DNA of 64,000 nucleotides, taken from assembly GCA_021779735.1 (NCBI GenBank), contig JAJYAC010000001.1:1-64000 (forward strand), written 5' to 3'. Both the position numbers and the translations under genes were made by a program. Below the pieces are notes generated by a model that worked only from the letters and a program-made list of their open reading frames with translations, did not search any database and was not told the DNA's origin. Numbering within the stretch: the first letter of the stretch is position 1; each line of letters begins with the position of its first letter. The stretch comes from Actinomycetes bacterium. Lineage in GTDB: Bacteria > Actinomycetota > Acidimicrobiia > Acidimicrobiales > RAAP-2. Below are positions 47,655-59,044 of this stretch, one piece after another.

Positions 47655-48529
47655 CCGCCTAACGTCGGCAGGCGCTCGGCGAGCTCGGCGACGCCCCAGC
47701 GATCACCCTTTTCCAGGGTGTCGGTCATGGTCCAGTTCTGAAAGAGCCGCACCGTGCCGCCCTGGACGAAGTAGACCTGACCGTTCGACGCGCAGTCCTC
47801 CATCGCGAGGGCCGCGACCAGCGGTGAGATGTTCGCCGGATCCCACACGTCAAAGACGGCGGCGTCGGCGGGCTTAACGACGTAGTCCGACAGGCCCGGC
47901 GTCGACTCGGTCATGCGCGTGCGCGCCGCCGGAGCGATGGCGTTGGCGCGCACACCGTAGCGAGCGAGCTCCTCGGCGATGATCACCGTGAAGGCCGCGA
48001 TGCCGGCCTTGGCCGCGCCGTAGTTGGACTGGCCGACGTTGCCAAGCAGCCCCGAGGTGGACGAGGTGTTAATGATCGAGGCCTTGACGCTCTTGCCGGC
48101 CTTGGCCTGCTCGCGCCAGTACGCGGCGGCGTGACGGGTGGGCACAAAGTGCCCCTTCAAGTGGACATTGATCACCGAGTCCCAGTCGTCTTCGGAGAGG
48201 TTGACGAGCACCCGGTCGCGCAAGATGCCCGCGTTGTTGACTAGCACGTGCAAGTCGCCAAAGGCCTCGATGGCGCTCGCGACGAGACGTGCCCCACCCT
48301 CCCACTCGGCGATGTTGTCGTGATTGGCGACTGCCTCGCCGCCCATCGCGGTGATCTCGGCCACCACCTCCTCGGCCGGCGTCGATGCGCTGGTCGAGCC
48401 ATCGAGGTTGCCACCGAGGTCATTCACGACGACCTTGGCCCCCTCCGCGGCGAAGAGCAACGCGTGCTCGCGACCGATGCCCCGTCCCGCTCCGGTGATG
48501 ATGGCGACGCGACCCTCTAGAACACCCAT
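47651..48529 (-). CDS. Short-chain dehydrogenase/reductase
   Basis: A 292-residue NAD(P)-dependent oxidoreductase. It shows the nucleotide motif ITGAGRGIGREHALLFAAEG, NNAG as VLVNNAGILRDRVLVNLSE, Ser in INTSSTSGLLGN, and the catalytic YGAAKAGIAAF. The sequence resembles the multifunctional-enzyme type 2 / HSD17B4-like hydroxyacyl-CoA dehydrogenases (EHALLFAAEGAKVVVNDLGG), which suggests a role in beta-oxidation. ATG 48529 has GGGAGCCACC upstream, and TACAAT further upstream is a probable -10. Confidence 0.9.
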   Translation of the reverse strand: MGVLEGRVAIITGAGRGIGREHALLFAAEGAKVVVNDLGGNLDGSTSASTPAEEVVAEITAMGGEAVANHDNIAEWEGGARLVASAIEAFGDLHVLVNNAGILRDRVLVNLSEDDWDSVINVHLKGHFVPTRHAAAYWREQAKAGKSVKASIINTSSTSGLLGNVGQSNYGAAKAGIAAFTVIIAEELARYGVRANAIAPAARTRMTESTPGLSDYVVKPADAAVFDVWDPANISPLVAALAMEDCASNGQVYFVQGGTVRLFQNWTMTDTLEKGDRWGVAELAERLPTLGG

Positions 48530-48572
48530 GGTGGCTCCCTACTCGCAGGTAACTGTGATTGTACCGAGGCGG

Positions 48573-48860
48573 CTAGGTCCGCCTCAGCCACGCCGGCGCG
48601 CGACGGGCGTGGGCGTGGTAGTGATCGGGGATGTTGCGCATGTGATCATCAAAGGTCCACTCCCCCGCGCCCAGCTCCCGATCGGCCACGAGAGCCAGCC
48701 AGTCGCGCAGTTGATCGCGAACCTCGTGGGGCGGGGTCGCGTCATGCTCGCGCCAGACGACCATCGGCACGAGACAGATCTCGCAGTCCGCGATCCAGCA
48801 GTCGGCATTCTCGAAGTAGCGCGTCGTAATGACCGCCGCTTCGCAGAGATCGCAGTTCAC
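48573..48860 (-). CDS. Cys/His-rich small protein coupled to the PASTA pseudokinase
   Basis: A 95-residue protein with two CxxC pairs (NCDLCEAA, Cys3/Cys6; ADCEICLVP, Cys26/Cys29), a further Cys21, and a histidine cluster near the C-terminus (DHMRNIPDHYHAHARR, with HxHxH). This layout suggests a zinc site; the His pattern recalls the HIT motif (HxHxH) but the chain is too short for a whole HIT domain. No family name is certain. The GTG at 48860 overlaps the stop of the PASTA protein (GTGA), so it is translated with it. Confidence 0.72.
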   Translation of the reverse strand: MNCDLCEAAVITTRYFENADCWIADCEICLVPMVVWREHDATPPHEVRDQLRDWLALVADRELGAGEWTFDDHMRNIPDHYHAHARRAPAWLRRT

Positions 48861-50677
48861 CGCACGTTCAAGGTGATCGTCGACTTCCACTTGACCATCG
48901 TGCCCGCCGCGGGAACCTCCGAGACGACCTTGGTCCACTTCGTGGTACCCGCGTTGGGTCCGCGCGTCGTATAGAACAGTTGCGCCTTCTTAAAGGCGGC
49001 GTAGACCTGGGCCTGGTTCATGCCCACCACGTTGGGTACCGCCCGTGGCCCCTGTGCGGCGACGGTGGTGGTCGTGCTCGGCGACGTGGTCGTCGTGGTC
49101 GGTGACGTCGCGCCCGTCGTCGTGGTCGCTCCCGCGACCGTCGTCGTCGTAGCCGGACCAGTACTCAGCACGAGCGTGACCGTCGAGCGCAGGGGAACCG
49201 AGACCGGGTTGGCACTCGCGTGGTAGGTCACGCGCACGATGTGTCCCACCGGCACGCTCGCGCTCGCCACCGCGGCGCTCGACGGGCACAGGGCGCTGAG
49301 GTGTAGGGCAGTCAACTGGCCGGTCGCGGTGGTGCAGTCCTCGCCAATGAGAGTGGTCGGCAGCGTCACCATTACCGGGCCGTCGGACACCGTCACGCTG
49401 ATGACGAGGCCGGCCTTTCCCGTCGAGCCGGCGGCGGGGCTCTGAGAGATGATCTGGTTGCGCGCCACGCTCGCCGAGTTCTGGTGCGACACGACGCTGA
49501 GGGTGAAGCCGTCGTTCTTCAAGAGTTGGCCGGCCTGGCGGTAGTCGACGTTGGTCAGCGAGGGAATGGTGTGCGAGGTGTCAAAGAGGCCAAGTTTCCA
49601 CGCCGCGGCCCCGCCGAGGGCTCCGAGCACCAAGACGACCGCCGCCACCAGGAACATCGTGCGGCGTGCGCGCGGCGGTGGCGCGGGCGCCGCGAAGGCC
49701 AGTGACCGATTCGGCGAGCGCGGGGCGTCAGCGGGTCGCGCGTGACGTGCCGGGCTCTCACCGACGATCTGATCGGGCGACGGGGGCCGAAAGCCGATGG
49801 ACGATCGCGGCTTCGTGGGCGCGAACTGGGCGAGCAACGGAGCGGGCGCGGGCGCGTCGAGCGTGAGCGGACTCGCGTCGGCGACGGAGTTCAGGCGACT
49901 GGCGAAGTGCTCGGCGTCGATGCGCAGTTGCGGATCCGGGATCGTCGCCTGTGCGAGGAGCATGTCGAGGGTACCCAGCTCCGCACGTACCGGCAGCGGT
50001 GCAGTCGAGCGTCCCCGCGCCATTGCCTCGGCGCTCATCGACTCGAACGGCGAGGTTCCGGTGGCCGCCTCAAAGAGGATCAGCGCGAGAGCGTAGACGT
50101 CTGAGGTGCCCCGAGGGGGTTCGCCGGCCGCCTGTTCGGGTGAGAGGTAACGCGCCTGGTCCAGCGAGGGCGCTCCCCGGTAGTTCGACGCGAGACCAGC
50201 GAGGGCGGCGTCGGACACGCGCACGCGCCCCTCATCATCAAAGAGCAACTTGCTGGGCGAGAGAGCGCCGTGGACTACGCCGTTGGCGTGCAGGTACGCG
50301 AGCGCGCTGGCCACGTCACGCCCCAGTCGGGCGGTGTCATCGAGGCTGAGGTGCTGACCCGACGCGAGGAGGTCCTCAAGTGAGCCGCCCGAGAGGTACT
50401 CGGTGACCACGAAGATCGAGCCGGACTCCTGGCCCCCGTCGTAGACGCGCGCCACGTGGGGGTGTCCCAGGGTGGCGGCGCGGATGATCTGGTCACGGAA
50501 GTCTCGTCGCACGTCCTCGTGCGCCGCCCACTTGGCGAGCAGCACCTTGACCACGACCGTGCGGTGCAGCGAGAGGTCCTCGGCGCGATAGACCTCGGCG
50601 GTGTGACCCACGCCGATGAGATCGATGATGCGGTACCGGCCAACAAGGGCGTGGTTGGGCGCAAACGTGGTCGGCAT
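48857..50677 (-). CDS. PASTA-domain receptor protein with degenerate kinase domain
   Basis: A 606-residue type II membrane protein built like the Ser/Thr kinases of the PknB group: kinase-like domain (about 13-265), Pro-rich linker, one helix (about 341-361), two PASTA repeats (about 370-505), a Thr-rich linker and a third PASTA repeat (about 545-607). The Gly loop, Lys45 (VVVKVLL) and SPEQ of the activation segment remain, but HRDLKPxN is HGALSPSK, so the catalytic Asp and the Asn are missing, and DFG is DAA. It is therefore probably a pseudokinase that senses peptidoglycan or muropeptides and acts as a scaffold. Of the two adjacent ATGs, the one at 50677 has better spacing from AAGGAG. Confidence 0.88.
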   Translation of the reverse strand: MPTTFAPNHALVGRYRIIDLIGVGHTAEVYRAEDLSLHRTVVVKVLLAKWAAHEDVRRDFRDQIIRAATLGHPHVARVYDGGQESGSIFVVTEYLSGGSLEDLLASGQHLSLDDTARLGRDVASALAYLHANGVVHGALSPSKLLFDDEGRVRVSDAALAGLASNYRGAPSLDQARYLSPEQAAGEPPRGTSDVYALALILFEAATGTSPFESMSAEAMARGRSTAPLPVRAELGTLDMLLAQATIPDPQLRIDAEHFASRLNSVADASPLTLDAPAPAPLLAQFAPTKPRSSIGFRPPSPDQIVGESPARHARPADAPRSPNRSLAFAAPAPPPRARRTMFLVAAVVLVLGALGGAAAWKLGLFDTSHTIPSLTNVDYRQAGQLLKNDGFTLSVVSHQNSASVARNQIISQSPAAGSTGKAGLVISVTVSDGPVMVTLPTTLIGEDCTTATGQLTALHLSALCPSSAAVASASVPVGHIVRVTYHASANPVSVPLRSTVTLVLSTGPATTTTVAGATTTTGATSPTTTTTSPSTTTTVAAQGPRAVPNVVGMNQAQVYAAFKKAQLFYTTRGPNAGTTKWTKVVSEVPAAGTMVKWKSTITLNVR

Positions 50678-50704
50678 CATCGCTCCTTAACCCTACAGAG
50701 GAGA

Positions 50705-53778
<3,074 letters not shown>

Positions 53779-53807
53779 CGTGCCAGTCTGCCAGCCAGTT
53801 GCCTCGC

Positions 53808-54971
53808 TCAGCTCGCGCGCAGGTGGTGTACGGCCACGGAGATCGCCGCGATGACCGCGTCGACGTCGGCCGCGGTGGTCTCGGCGCCCATCGACAGCCG
53901 CAGAGATCCCCTTGCGCGCTCCGAGTCCACGCCCATCGCGAGCAAGACGTGTGAGGCCTCGCCCGCGCCACTCGAGCACGACGCGGCCGCCGACGCGGCG
54001 ACGCCAGCGTCGTCGAGCAAGAAGAGGAGTTCGTCGCTCGCGATCCCCTCGAAGGTCACGTGGACGGTTCCGGCGACACGAGCGGCTCCCCTCGAGGTCA
54101 CCAGCGCCCCCGGCAGGTACGACAGCGCCGCGGTGAGCTTGGCCTGGAGCGCGAGCGTGCGGTCATTGACCTCGGTGAGCTCACGGTGCGTGGCGCGCAG
54201 CGCCGCCGCGAGCCCCACCGCGGCGGCGACGTCCACGGTACCCCCGCGTAGTCCTCGCTCCTGCCCGCCTCCGGGTTGCACGGGGTCCAGTCCCACGTCG
54301 CCGCGAAGCACGAGCGCGCCGGAGTTCACGGGGCCCCCGAGCTTGTGGGCGCACAGCGAGACCATGTCCACGCTCGCGGTCACGATCGGCAGGTGGAGCC
54401 ACGGCGCGGCCGCCACGGCGTCGGTGTGCAGCGTGACCGGGCCAGCCTTGGCGGCCAGGGCCACCGAGGAGACGGCCCCGAGGGGCTGAATGACCCCGGT
54501 CTCATTGTTGGCCGTCATCACGCTCACGATGGCGGTGTCCTCGCGCACCGCCTCGCGCAGGCTGTCGAGGTCCACCACTCCCTCGGCGTCGACGTCGACG
54601 TAGCGCACACTGACGCTCTCGTGGTCACGCGCCACCATCTGCGCGGCGTCGAGAATGGCGTGGTGCTCGATCCGTGAGACAACGATCGAGGTGCTCTCGT
54701 GGTGACGGCGGTGAAAGGACGCCGCGCCCACGATGGCGAGCTCGCACGACTCCGTGCCCCCGGCGGTGAAGATGACGCCGCCCGGCTCGGCACCAACAAA
54801 GGCGGCCACCTCGTCACGAGCCTCCTCGATGGCCCGGCGCGCGCGGCGCGCCGGTTCGTGCGCGCCCGAGGGATTGCCCACGACCCCGTGCTGCCAGGGC
54901 GCCATGGCGTCGGCTACTTCGTCACGGCGCGGAGCGGACGACGCGTGGTCGAAGTAGTACCGAGAGGTCAT
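53808..54971 (-). CDS. Cysteine desulfurase (NifS/IscS type)
   Basis: A 387-residue class V PLP enzyme that takes sulfur from cysteine. It has YYFDHASSAPRRDEV, GGVIFTAGGTESCELAI, the PLP Lys in SLCAHKLGGPVNSGAL, GGGQERGLRGGTVDVA, and the persulfide-forming Cys in ASAAASCSSGAGEASHVLLA. The placement directly before mnmA indicates delivery for tRNA thiolation, as in other actinobacteria. The ATG overlaps the aldehyde dehydrogenase stop (ATGA). Confidence 0.94.
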   Translation of the reverse strand: MTSRYYFDHASSAPRRDEVADAMAPWQHGVVGNPSGAHEPARRARRAIEEARDEVAAFVGAEPGGVIFTAGGTESCELAIVGAASFHRRHHESTSIVVSRIEHHAILDAAQMVARDHESVSVRYVDVDAEGVVDLDSLREAVREDTAIVSVMTANNETGVIQPLGAVSSVALAAKAGPVTLHTDAVAAAPWLHLPIVTASVDMVSLCAHKLGGPVNSGALVLRGDVGLDPVQPGGGQERGLRGGTVDVAAAVGLAAALRATHRELTEVNDRTLALQAKLTAALSYLPGALVTSRGAARVAGTVHVTFEGIASDELLFLLDDAGVAASAAASCSSGAGEASHVLLAMGVDSERARGSLRLSMGAETTAADVDAVIAAISVAVHHLRAS

Positions 54972-56332
54972 GCGACGTAGAAGGATTTCACGTTGGTGAA
55001 CTCGCGCACGCCGTAGGCCGACAGCTCGCGGCCGTAGCCGGAGTTCTTCGTACCGCCAAAGGGAAGTTCGGGCATTGAGACCACGATCGAGTTGGCGAAG
55101 ACGACGCCGACGTCAAGCCCCTCGATGGCCGCATCGATCTCGGCCGGGTCGGCCGACCAGATCGAGCCGCCGAGCCCCCACGGCGTGTCGTTGGCCAGGG
55201 CAATGGCGGCCGCGAGGTCGTCCACCACGTGCACGACGGCCACGGGCCCGAAGAGCTCTTCGGTTGCCGCGCGCGCGTGGGCGGGCACGTCGACGAGGAC
55301 GGTGGCCGGGTAGTAGTAGCCCTTTCCAGAGGGCGCGGCGCCCCCGACGGCGGCCGTGGCGCCCGCGGCGAGCGAGTCGGCGACTTGGGCGGCGAGCAGG
55401 TCGCGCTGGGGGGCGGAGACCAGCGGACCCATCACGGTTTCGGGATCCATCGGGTCGCCCATCGGCACGTCGGCCATCGCCGCAGAGAAGCGCGAGATGA
55501 ACTCGTCAGCACGCTCGCGAAGCACGATGAAACGCTTCGAGGCGATGCAGGCCTGGCCGTTGTTCTGCACGCGCGCGGTCACCGCCATCGGCACCGTGAG
55601 GTCCATGTCGGCGTGGGCGCCCACGATGAAGGGGTCCGAGCCACCGAGCTCGAGGACGCACTTCTTCAGGTGCCGTCCGGCGATCTCGGCGACCGCTCGA
55701 CCGGCGCGCTCGGATCCGGTAATCGTCACACCGGCGACGCGCGGGTCGCCAATGACTTTCGCCACCGTGTCGACATCGGCGTACAGGTTGGTGACCACCC
55801 CCGCGGGGAAGCCCGCGCGAATGAAGAGATCCTCGATGAAGGCCGCCGCACCCGGCACGTTGGGGGCGTGCTTGACCAGCACGACGTTGCCCGCCATCAG
55901 CGTGGGCGCCGCGAAGCGAATGACCTGCCACAGGGGGAAGTTCCACGGCATGATCGCCAGGATCGGTCCAATCGGGTCAAAGCGCACTCCGGAGCGGCTG
56001 GCGCTCGTCTCGATCGGCTCGGTAGCGAGAAACGTCGCGGCGTGCTCGGCGAAGTAGCGCATGGTCATGGCGCACTTGGCGACCTCGCCGCGCGCGGCGT
56101 TAAAAGACTTGCCCATCTCGCTCGTGAGGAGTTCGGCCACCACCGGAAGTTCGCCTTCGAGCAGCTCGGCGGCACTGACCATGAGCCGAGCGCGCGCCTC
56201 CAGGGGCGTCGCGCGCCAGAGGCGGTACGCGTCGGCCGCGCCGGCGAGTTTTCCCTCGATTTCGGAGGCGGAGTGCAGAGGATACTCACCGAGGACGATC
56301 TCGGTGGCCGGGTTGATGGCAATAAACGACAT
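54968..56332 (-). CDS. NAD(P)-dependent aldehyde dehydrogenase (succinate-semialdehyde type)
   Basis: A 454-residue enzyme of the GabD1-like group. Catalytic residues are Asn131 (MPWNFPLWQVIRF), Glu228 (VLELGGSDPFIV) and Cys262 (NNGQACIASKRFIV); the coenzyme motif GVTITGSERAGRAVAEI is present. The short N-terminus (MSFIAINPATEIVLGEYPLH) is typical of mycobacterial GabD1, so succinate semialdehyde is a likely substrate. The start at 56332 is four bases after the MFS stop. It leads into the cysteine desulfurase-mnmA-ligA genes. Confidence 0.92.
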   Translation of the reverse strand: MSFIAINPATEIVLGEYPLHSASEIEGKLAGAADAYRLWRATPLEARARLMVSAAELLEGELPVVAELLTSEMGKSFNAARGEVAKCAMTMRYFAEHAATFLATEPIETSASRSGVRFDPIGPILAIMPWNFPLWQVIRFAAPTLMAGNVVLVKHAPNVPGAAAFIEDLFIRAGFPAGVVTNLYADVDTVAKVIGDPRVAGVTITGSERAGRAVAEIAGRHLKKCVLELGGSDPFIVGAHADMDLTVPMAVTARVQNNGQACIASKRFIVLRERADEFISRFSAAMADVPMGDPMDPETVMGPLVSAPQRDLLAAQVADSLAAGATAAVGGAAPSGKGYYYPATVLVDVPAHARAATEELFGPVAVVHVVDDLAAAIALANDTPWGLGGSIWSADPAEIDAAIEGLDVGVVFANSIVVSMPELPFGGTKNSGYGRELSAYGVREFTNVKSFYVA

Positions 56333-56336
56333 GCGT

Positions 56337-57602
56337 CTAGTCTGCCAGTAATTGCGCGGGACTCCCGGGGGCGACGAAGACTCCCCAGAAGCCCGGCGCG
56401 CGCCACGCCGCCAGCGCGAGGCCGCTCGCACCAACGACGGCCGCGCCGACGGTCACTTCGCGCAGCCCCACTCCGCGCGCGATCGCTGACTGCACGAAGG
56501 TGCCGAGTGGGTAGGCGAGTGACAGCGACATCGTGTACAACGAGAGGATGCGCGAGCGTTCGCGCGTCGGCGCGTGGAGCTGCACGTTGGTGTTGAGACC
56601 GGTCATGACGCCGATGTAGCCGGCGCCGAGGAACATGAGAGACAACCCGGCGATCAGGAGTGATGGAGAGAATCCGTAGGCCGCCATGGCCACGACGACC
56701 GTACTCAACGACAGGCGCAAGACGAAGGACCGCGACGTGCGTCGAGCCAAGTTCGGCAACGTCAACGCGGCGATCACCGCACCGATGCCCTGAGCGGTCA
56801 CCAACCAGGGGGTGCCCAGAGTGCCGGCGTGCAGCACGTCAATGGCCATGGCGGGCACGAGCGAGATGAAGGGCCCGATCGTAAAGGCCACCAGAATCAC
56901 CGTGAGGATCGGGTAGCGACATCCTTTGATCAACCAGGCCTGGCGCGCTCCCGTGCGCAGCTCCTCGCCCCAGGCCACCCGCTCGAGAGGCGCGTCTCGC
57001 GCGGGGACGCGCACGAAGAAAAAGACCGTCGCCACGAAGAGGAAGGTGCCCGCGTTCGCGAGGAAACACAACGCCGGCGAGCCCACGCTCAGTGCGATAC
57101 CGGCGAGCAGGGGCCCCACGACCCGACCCAGGTTGAACTGCGCCGAGGAAAGTGAGACCGCGGCGAGGACCTCTTCGCGCGCGACCAGGTCAGGCAGCAG
57201 TGACTGGTAGGCGGGCCACGTCGCCGCGCTCGCGAAGCCCTCGACGACGGCCAGAGCGCACGCGAGCTTGGGCGAGAGGTGGTGGGTGACTTCGGCGGCG
57301 GCGAGGGCGCTCGCACTCGCCGCCATGATCAGGTTATTTACCTGGATGAAGCGCCGCCGATCCCACCGATCAGCCACGATGCCGCCAAAGGGCGACGCCA
57401 CCAGGCTCGGCAGCCAGAGGGCCAGCGTGATGAGGCCCAGCCAGAGCGCGTTGTGCGTGGTGATGGTGAGGTACACCCCGAGGGCCACGCCCTGCATGAA
57501 GCCGCCTACCGAGGAGACGAAGCTCGCAACGATGGTAAGTGCGAAGTCTCGGTGCTGGAGTGGCGCCAGCGAGGCGGACGCGAAGGCGCGGGGTCGGCTC
57601 AC
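56337..57602 (-). CDS. MFS transporter (MFS_3 / EntS-like, 12 helices)
   Basis: A 421-residue transporter. The N-terminus SLAPLQHRDFALTIVASFVSSVG and motif A as FGGIVADRWDRRRFIQVNNL match the EntS/YfiS-like group (MFS_3) that exports siderophores, macrolides or other small compounds. Substrate is unknown. The GTG at 57602 overlaps the stop of a small upstream frame; the longer in-frame extension is not supported. Confidence 0.88.
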   Translation of the reverse strand: MSRPRAFASASLAPLQHRDFALTIVASFVSSVGGFMQGVALGVYLTITTHNALWLGLITLALWLPSLVASPFGGIVADRWDRRRFIQVNNLIMAASASALAAAEVTHHLSPKLACALAVVEGFASAATWPAYQSLLPDLVAREEVLAAVSLSSAQFNLGRVVGPLLAGIALSVGSPALCFLANAGTFLFVATVFFFVRVPARDAPLERVAWGEELRTGARQAWLIKGCRYPILTVILVAFTIGPFISLVPAMAIDVLHAGTLGTPWLVTAQGIGAVIAALTLPNLARRTSRSFVLRLSLSTVVVAMAAYGFSPSLLIAGLSLMFLGAGYIGVMTGLNTNVQLHAPTRERSRILSLYTMSLSLAYPLGTFVQSAIARGVGLREVTVGAAVVGASGLALAAWRAPGFWGVFVAPGSPAQLLAD

Positions 57603-57703
57603 TTGCGGCGCCGGCGCCGCGGACGCAGCGCGAACCACCAAACGGAGGCCATGGTCACCACAACGCCCACGATCTTGAGTTGGGATCGCGCACGTCTCGC
57701 CAT
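57599..57703 (-). CDS. Possible 34-residue single-helix membrane protein
   Basis: A short frame MARRARSQLKIVGVVVTMAS, then VWWFALRPRRRRRK, with one hydrophobic helix flanked by strongly basic ends. Its TGA overlaps the GTG of the MFS gene, so it could couple translation of that gene. Size and position fit a small accessory membrane protein, but the evidence is the helix, the overlap and codon use only. Confidence 0.45.
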   Translation of the reverse strand: MARRARSQLKIVGVVVTMASVWWFALRPRRRRRK

Positions 57704-57916
57704 GGGGTCATCGTATCGAGCGCACAAAGAATTTCGAACGGCTGCTCGCCGATGCCAACGTCGATCGAATAGACCCGCCGGTTCAACACTCACCTCGTGC
57801 AGGTCAATGACCCTGCTGCGCATCGACGACACCACGTCGTTGACGCGCACGCGAATCCTGGCGCGAGTCGAAGCGAGGCGGGCGCGACGCATCACGCCCG
57901 CCTCGCGGTTCATCGA

Positions 57917-58474
57917 CTAGTTGGTCGAGCCCAACTCAACGGTCAACTCGATGATGACCTTGTTGCCGACGACGACGGTGCCGTTCTCCATGACGCCTTC
58001 GAAGGCGACCTTGAAGTCGCGTCGGTCAATCTCGGTGCGAGCCTCGAAGCCAGCGGCGATCGATCCATCGGCGACACCGGGGCCCGCGCCCAAGAACTCG
58101 AGGTCGAAGGTTACCGACTTCGTTACGCCACGGATCGTCAGGTCCGCCTCCATCGCGTAGTCATTGCCGCCCTTGGGCGTGATCTTTGTCGACTTCAAGG
58201 TGAGCGTCGGGTGGTTCTCGAGGTCGAGGAAGTCGGCGCTCTTGAGGTGACCATCGCGCATTTCATTGTTCGTGGTGATGCTCGCCGCCTGCACCGTGGC
58301 TTCAACGGACGAACTCTCAATGGACTCGCCGATGGTCACGACGCCTGAGAACTCCTCGAAGTGACCGCGAACCTTCGCCGCGACCAAGTGGCGCACGATG
58401 AAGTCGACGTTCGAGTGAACGGGGTCGACGTTGTAGACCCCGGGGCGAAGCGTGGTCTGGGAAGTGGAACTCAT
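57917..58474 (-). CDS. yceI: YceI-family lipocalin-like protein
   Basis: A 185-residue beta-barrel protein that binds polyisoprenoids or other amphiphiles. The family N-terminus GVYNVDPVHSNVDFIVRHLV and VRGHFEEFSGVVTI, and the later SADFLDLENHPTLTLKSTKI and GVTKSVTFDLEFLG, are all present. No signal peptide is seen, so the protein should be cytoplasmic, as in many actinobacteria. ATG 58474 follows AATAGGAGATCACC. It has a strong consensus promoter divergent from a marR gene, which probably controls it. Confidence 0.92.
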   Translation of the reverse strand: MSSTSQTTLRPGVYNVDPVHSNVDFIVRHLVAAKVRGHFEEFSGVVTIGESIESSSVEATVQAASITTNNEMRDGHLKSADFLDLENHPTLTLKSTKITPKGGNDYAMEADLTIRGVTKSVTFDLEFLGAGPGVADGSIAAGFEARTEIDRRDFKVAFEGVMENGTVVVGNKVIIELTVELGSTN

Positions 58475-58516
58475 GGTGATCTCCTATTTGGGGGTTGACA
58501 CGGATGTGCAACTCCC

Positions 58517-58546
58517 AATATACTTGCTACTACAACTACTTGTCAA
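58517..58546 (-). promoter_or_regulatory. Consensus promoter of yceI overlapping a palindromic operator candidate
   Basis: On the minus strand TTGACA (58546-58541), an 18-base spacer, and TATATT (58522-58517) form a near-perfect sigma-70-type promoter. The -35 box is part of the palindrome CTTG-T-CAAG (58539-58547) nested in TACTT-6 nt-AAGTA (58537-58552). This is a likely binding site for the MarR protein encoded on the other side. The region is strikingly AT-rich for this genome. Confidence 0.75.
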
Positions 58547-58559
58547 GAAGTAATATGAA

Positions 58560-59039
58560 ATGAAGATAAATGATACGATTCCCCTCGTGAGCCTGGACGC
58601 GCGAGTATGCCCCTCAGGGGACGAGAAGGTTCAGCTCTTCGCGTTGCTCCTTGAGACCAACGCGCGCCTCGAGCGAACCCTCAGCCTCGAGCTCGAGTCG
58701 ACCTGCGATCTTCCCCTGGCCTGGTTCGAAGTTCTCTTGAACCTTCGCCAGGCACCCGACCAGCGCCTCAAGATGAACCAGGTGGCGGACGCCATCGTGC
58801 ACTCCACCGGTGGCACGACCCGGCTCATCGATCGCCTCGAAGAAAACGGTCTCGTCGCGCGCCAGGCGTGCGCGGGCGACCGTCGCGCGATCTACGTCGC
58901 GCTGACCGAGATCGGCGGCGCGCGTCTCGACGAGGCGCTCGCGGTGCATCTCACCTACCTCGAGAGGCACCTCGCGGGTCGACTCAATGCGAGCGAGCGA
59001 GCAACGCTCTCGGGTCTTCTGGAAAAGCTCAACGTCTAG
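58560..59039 (+). CDS. MarR-family transcriptional regulator
   Basis: A 159-residue winged-helix protein. The DNA-binding part is visible as LKMNQVADAIVHSTGGTTRL (recognition helix) followed by IDRLEENGLVARQACAGDRR and the wing RRAIYVALTEIGGARLDEAL. MarR proteins repress neighbouring, usually divergent genes and release DNA on binding small phenolic or oxidising ligands. The start is uncertain: ATG 58560 has no ribosome site, while the GTG at 58587 follows TACGAT (58574-58579) by seven bases and would suit a leaderless mRNA. Confidence 0.88.
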   Translation: MKINDTIPLVSLDARVCPSGDEKVQLFALLLETNARLERTLSLELESTCDLPLAWFEVLLNLRQAPDQRLKMNQVADAIVHSTGGTTRLIDRLEENGLVARQACAGDRRAIYVALTEIGGARLDEALAVHLTYLERHLAGRLNASERATLSGLLEKLNV

Positions 59040-59044
59040 ATCCG

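Noticed and set aside
48573..48860. Complete HIT-family nucleotide hydrolase
   Set aside because: HxHxH is present but the 95-residue chain lacks the rest of the HIT domain, and the Cys pairs suggest a metal site instead.
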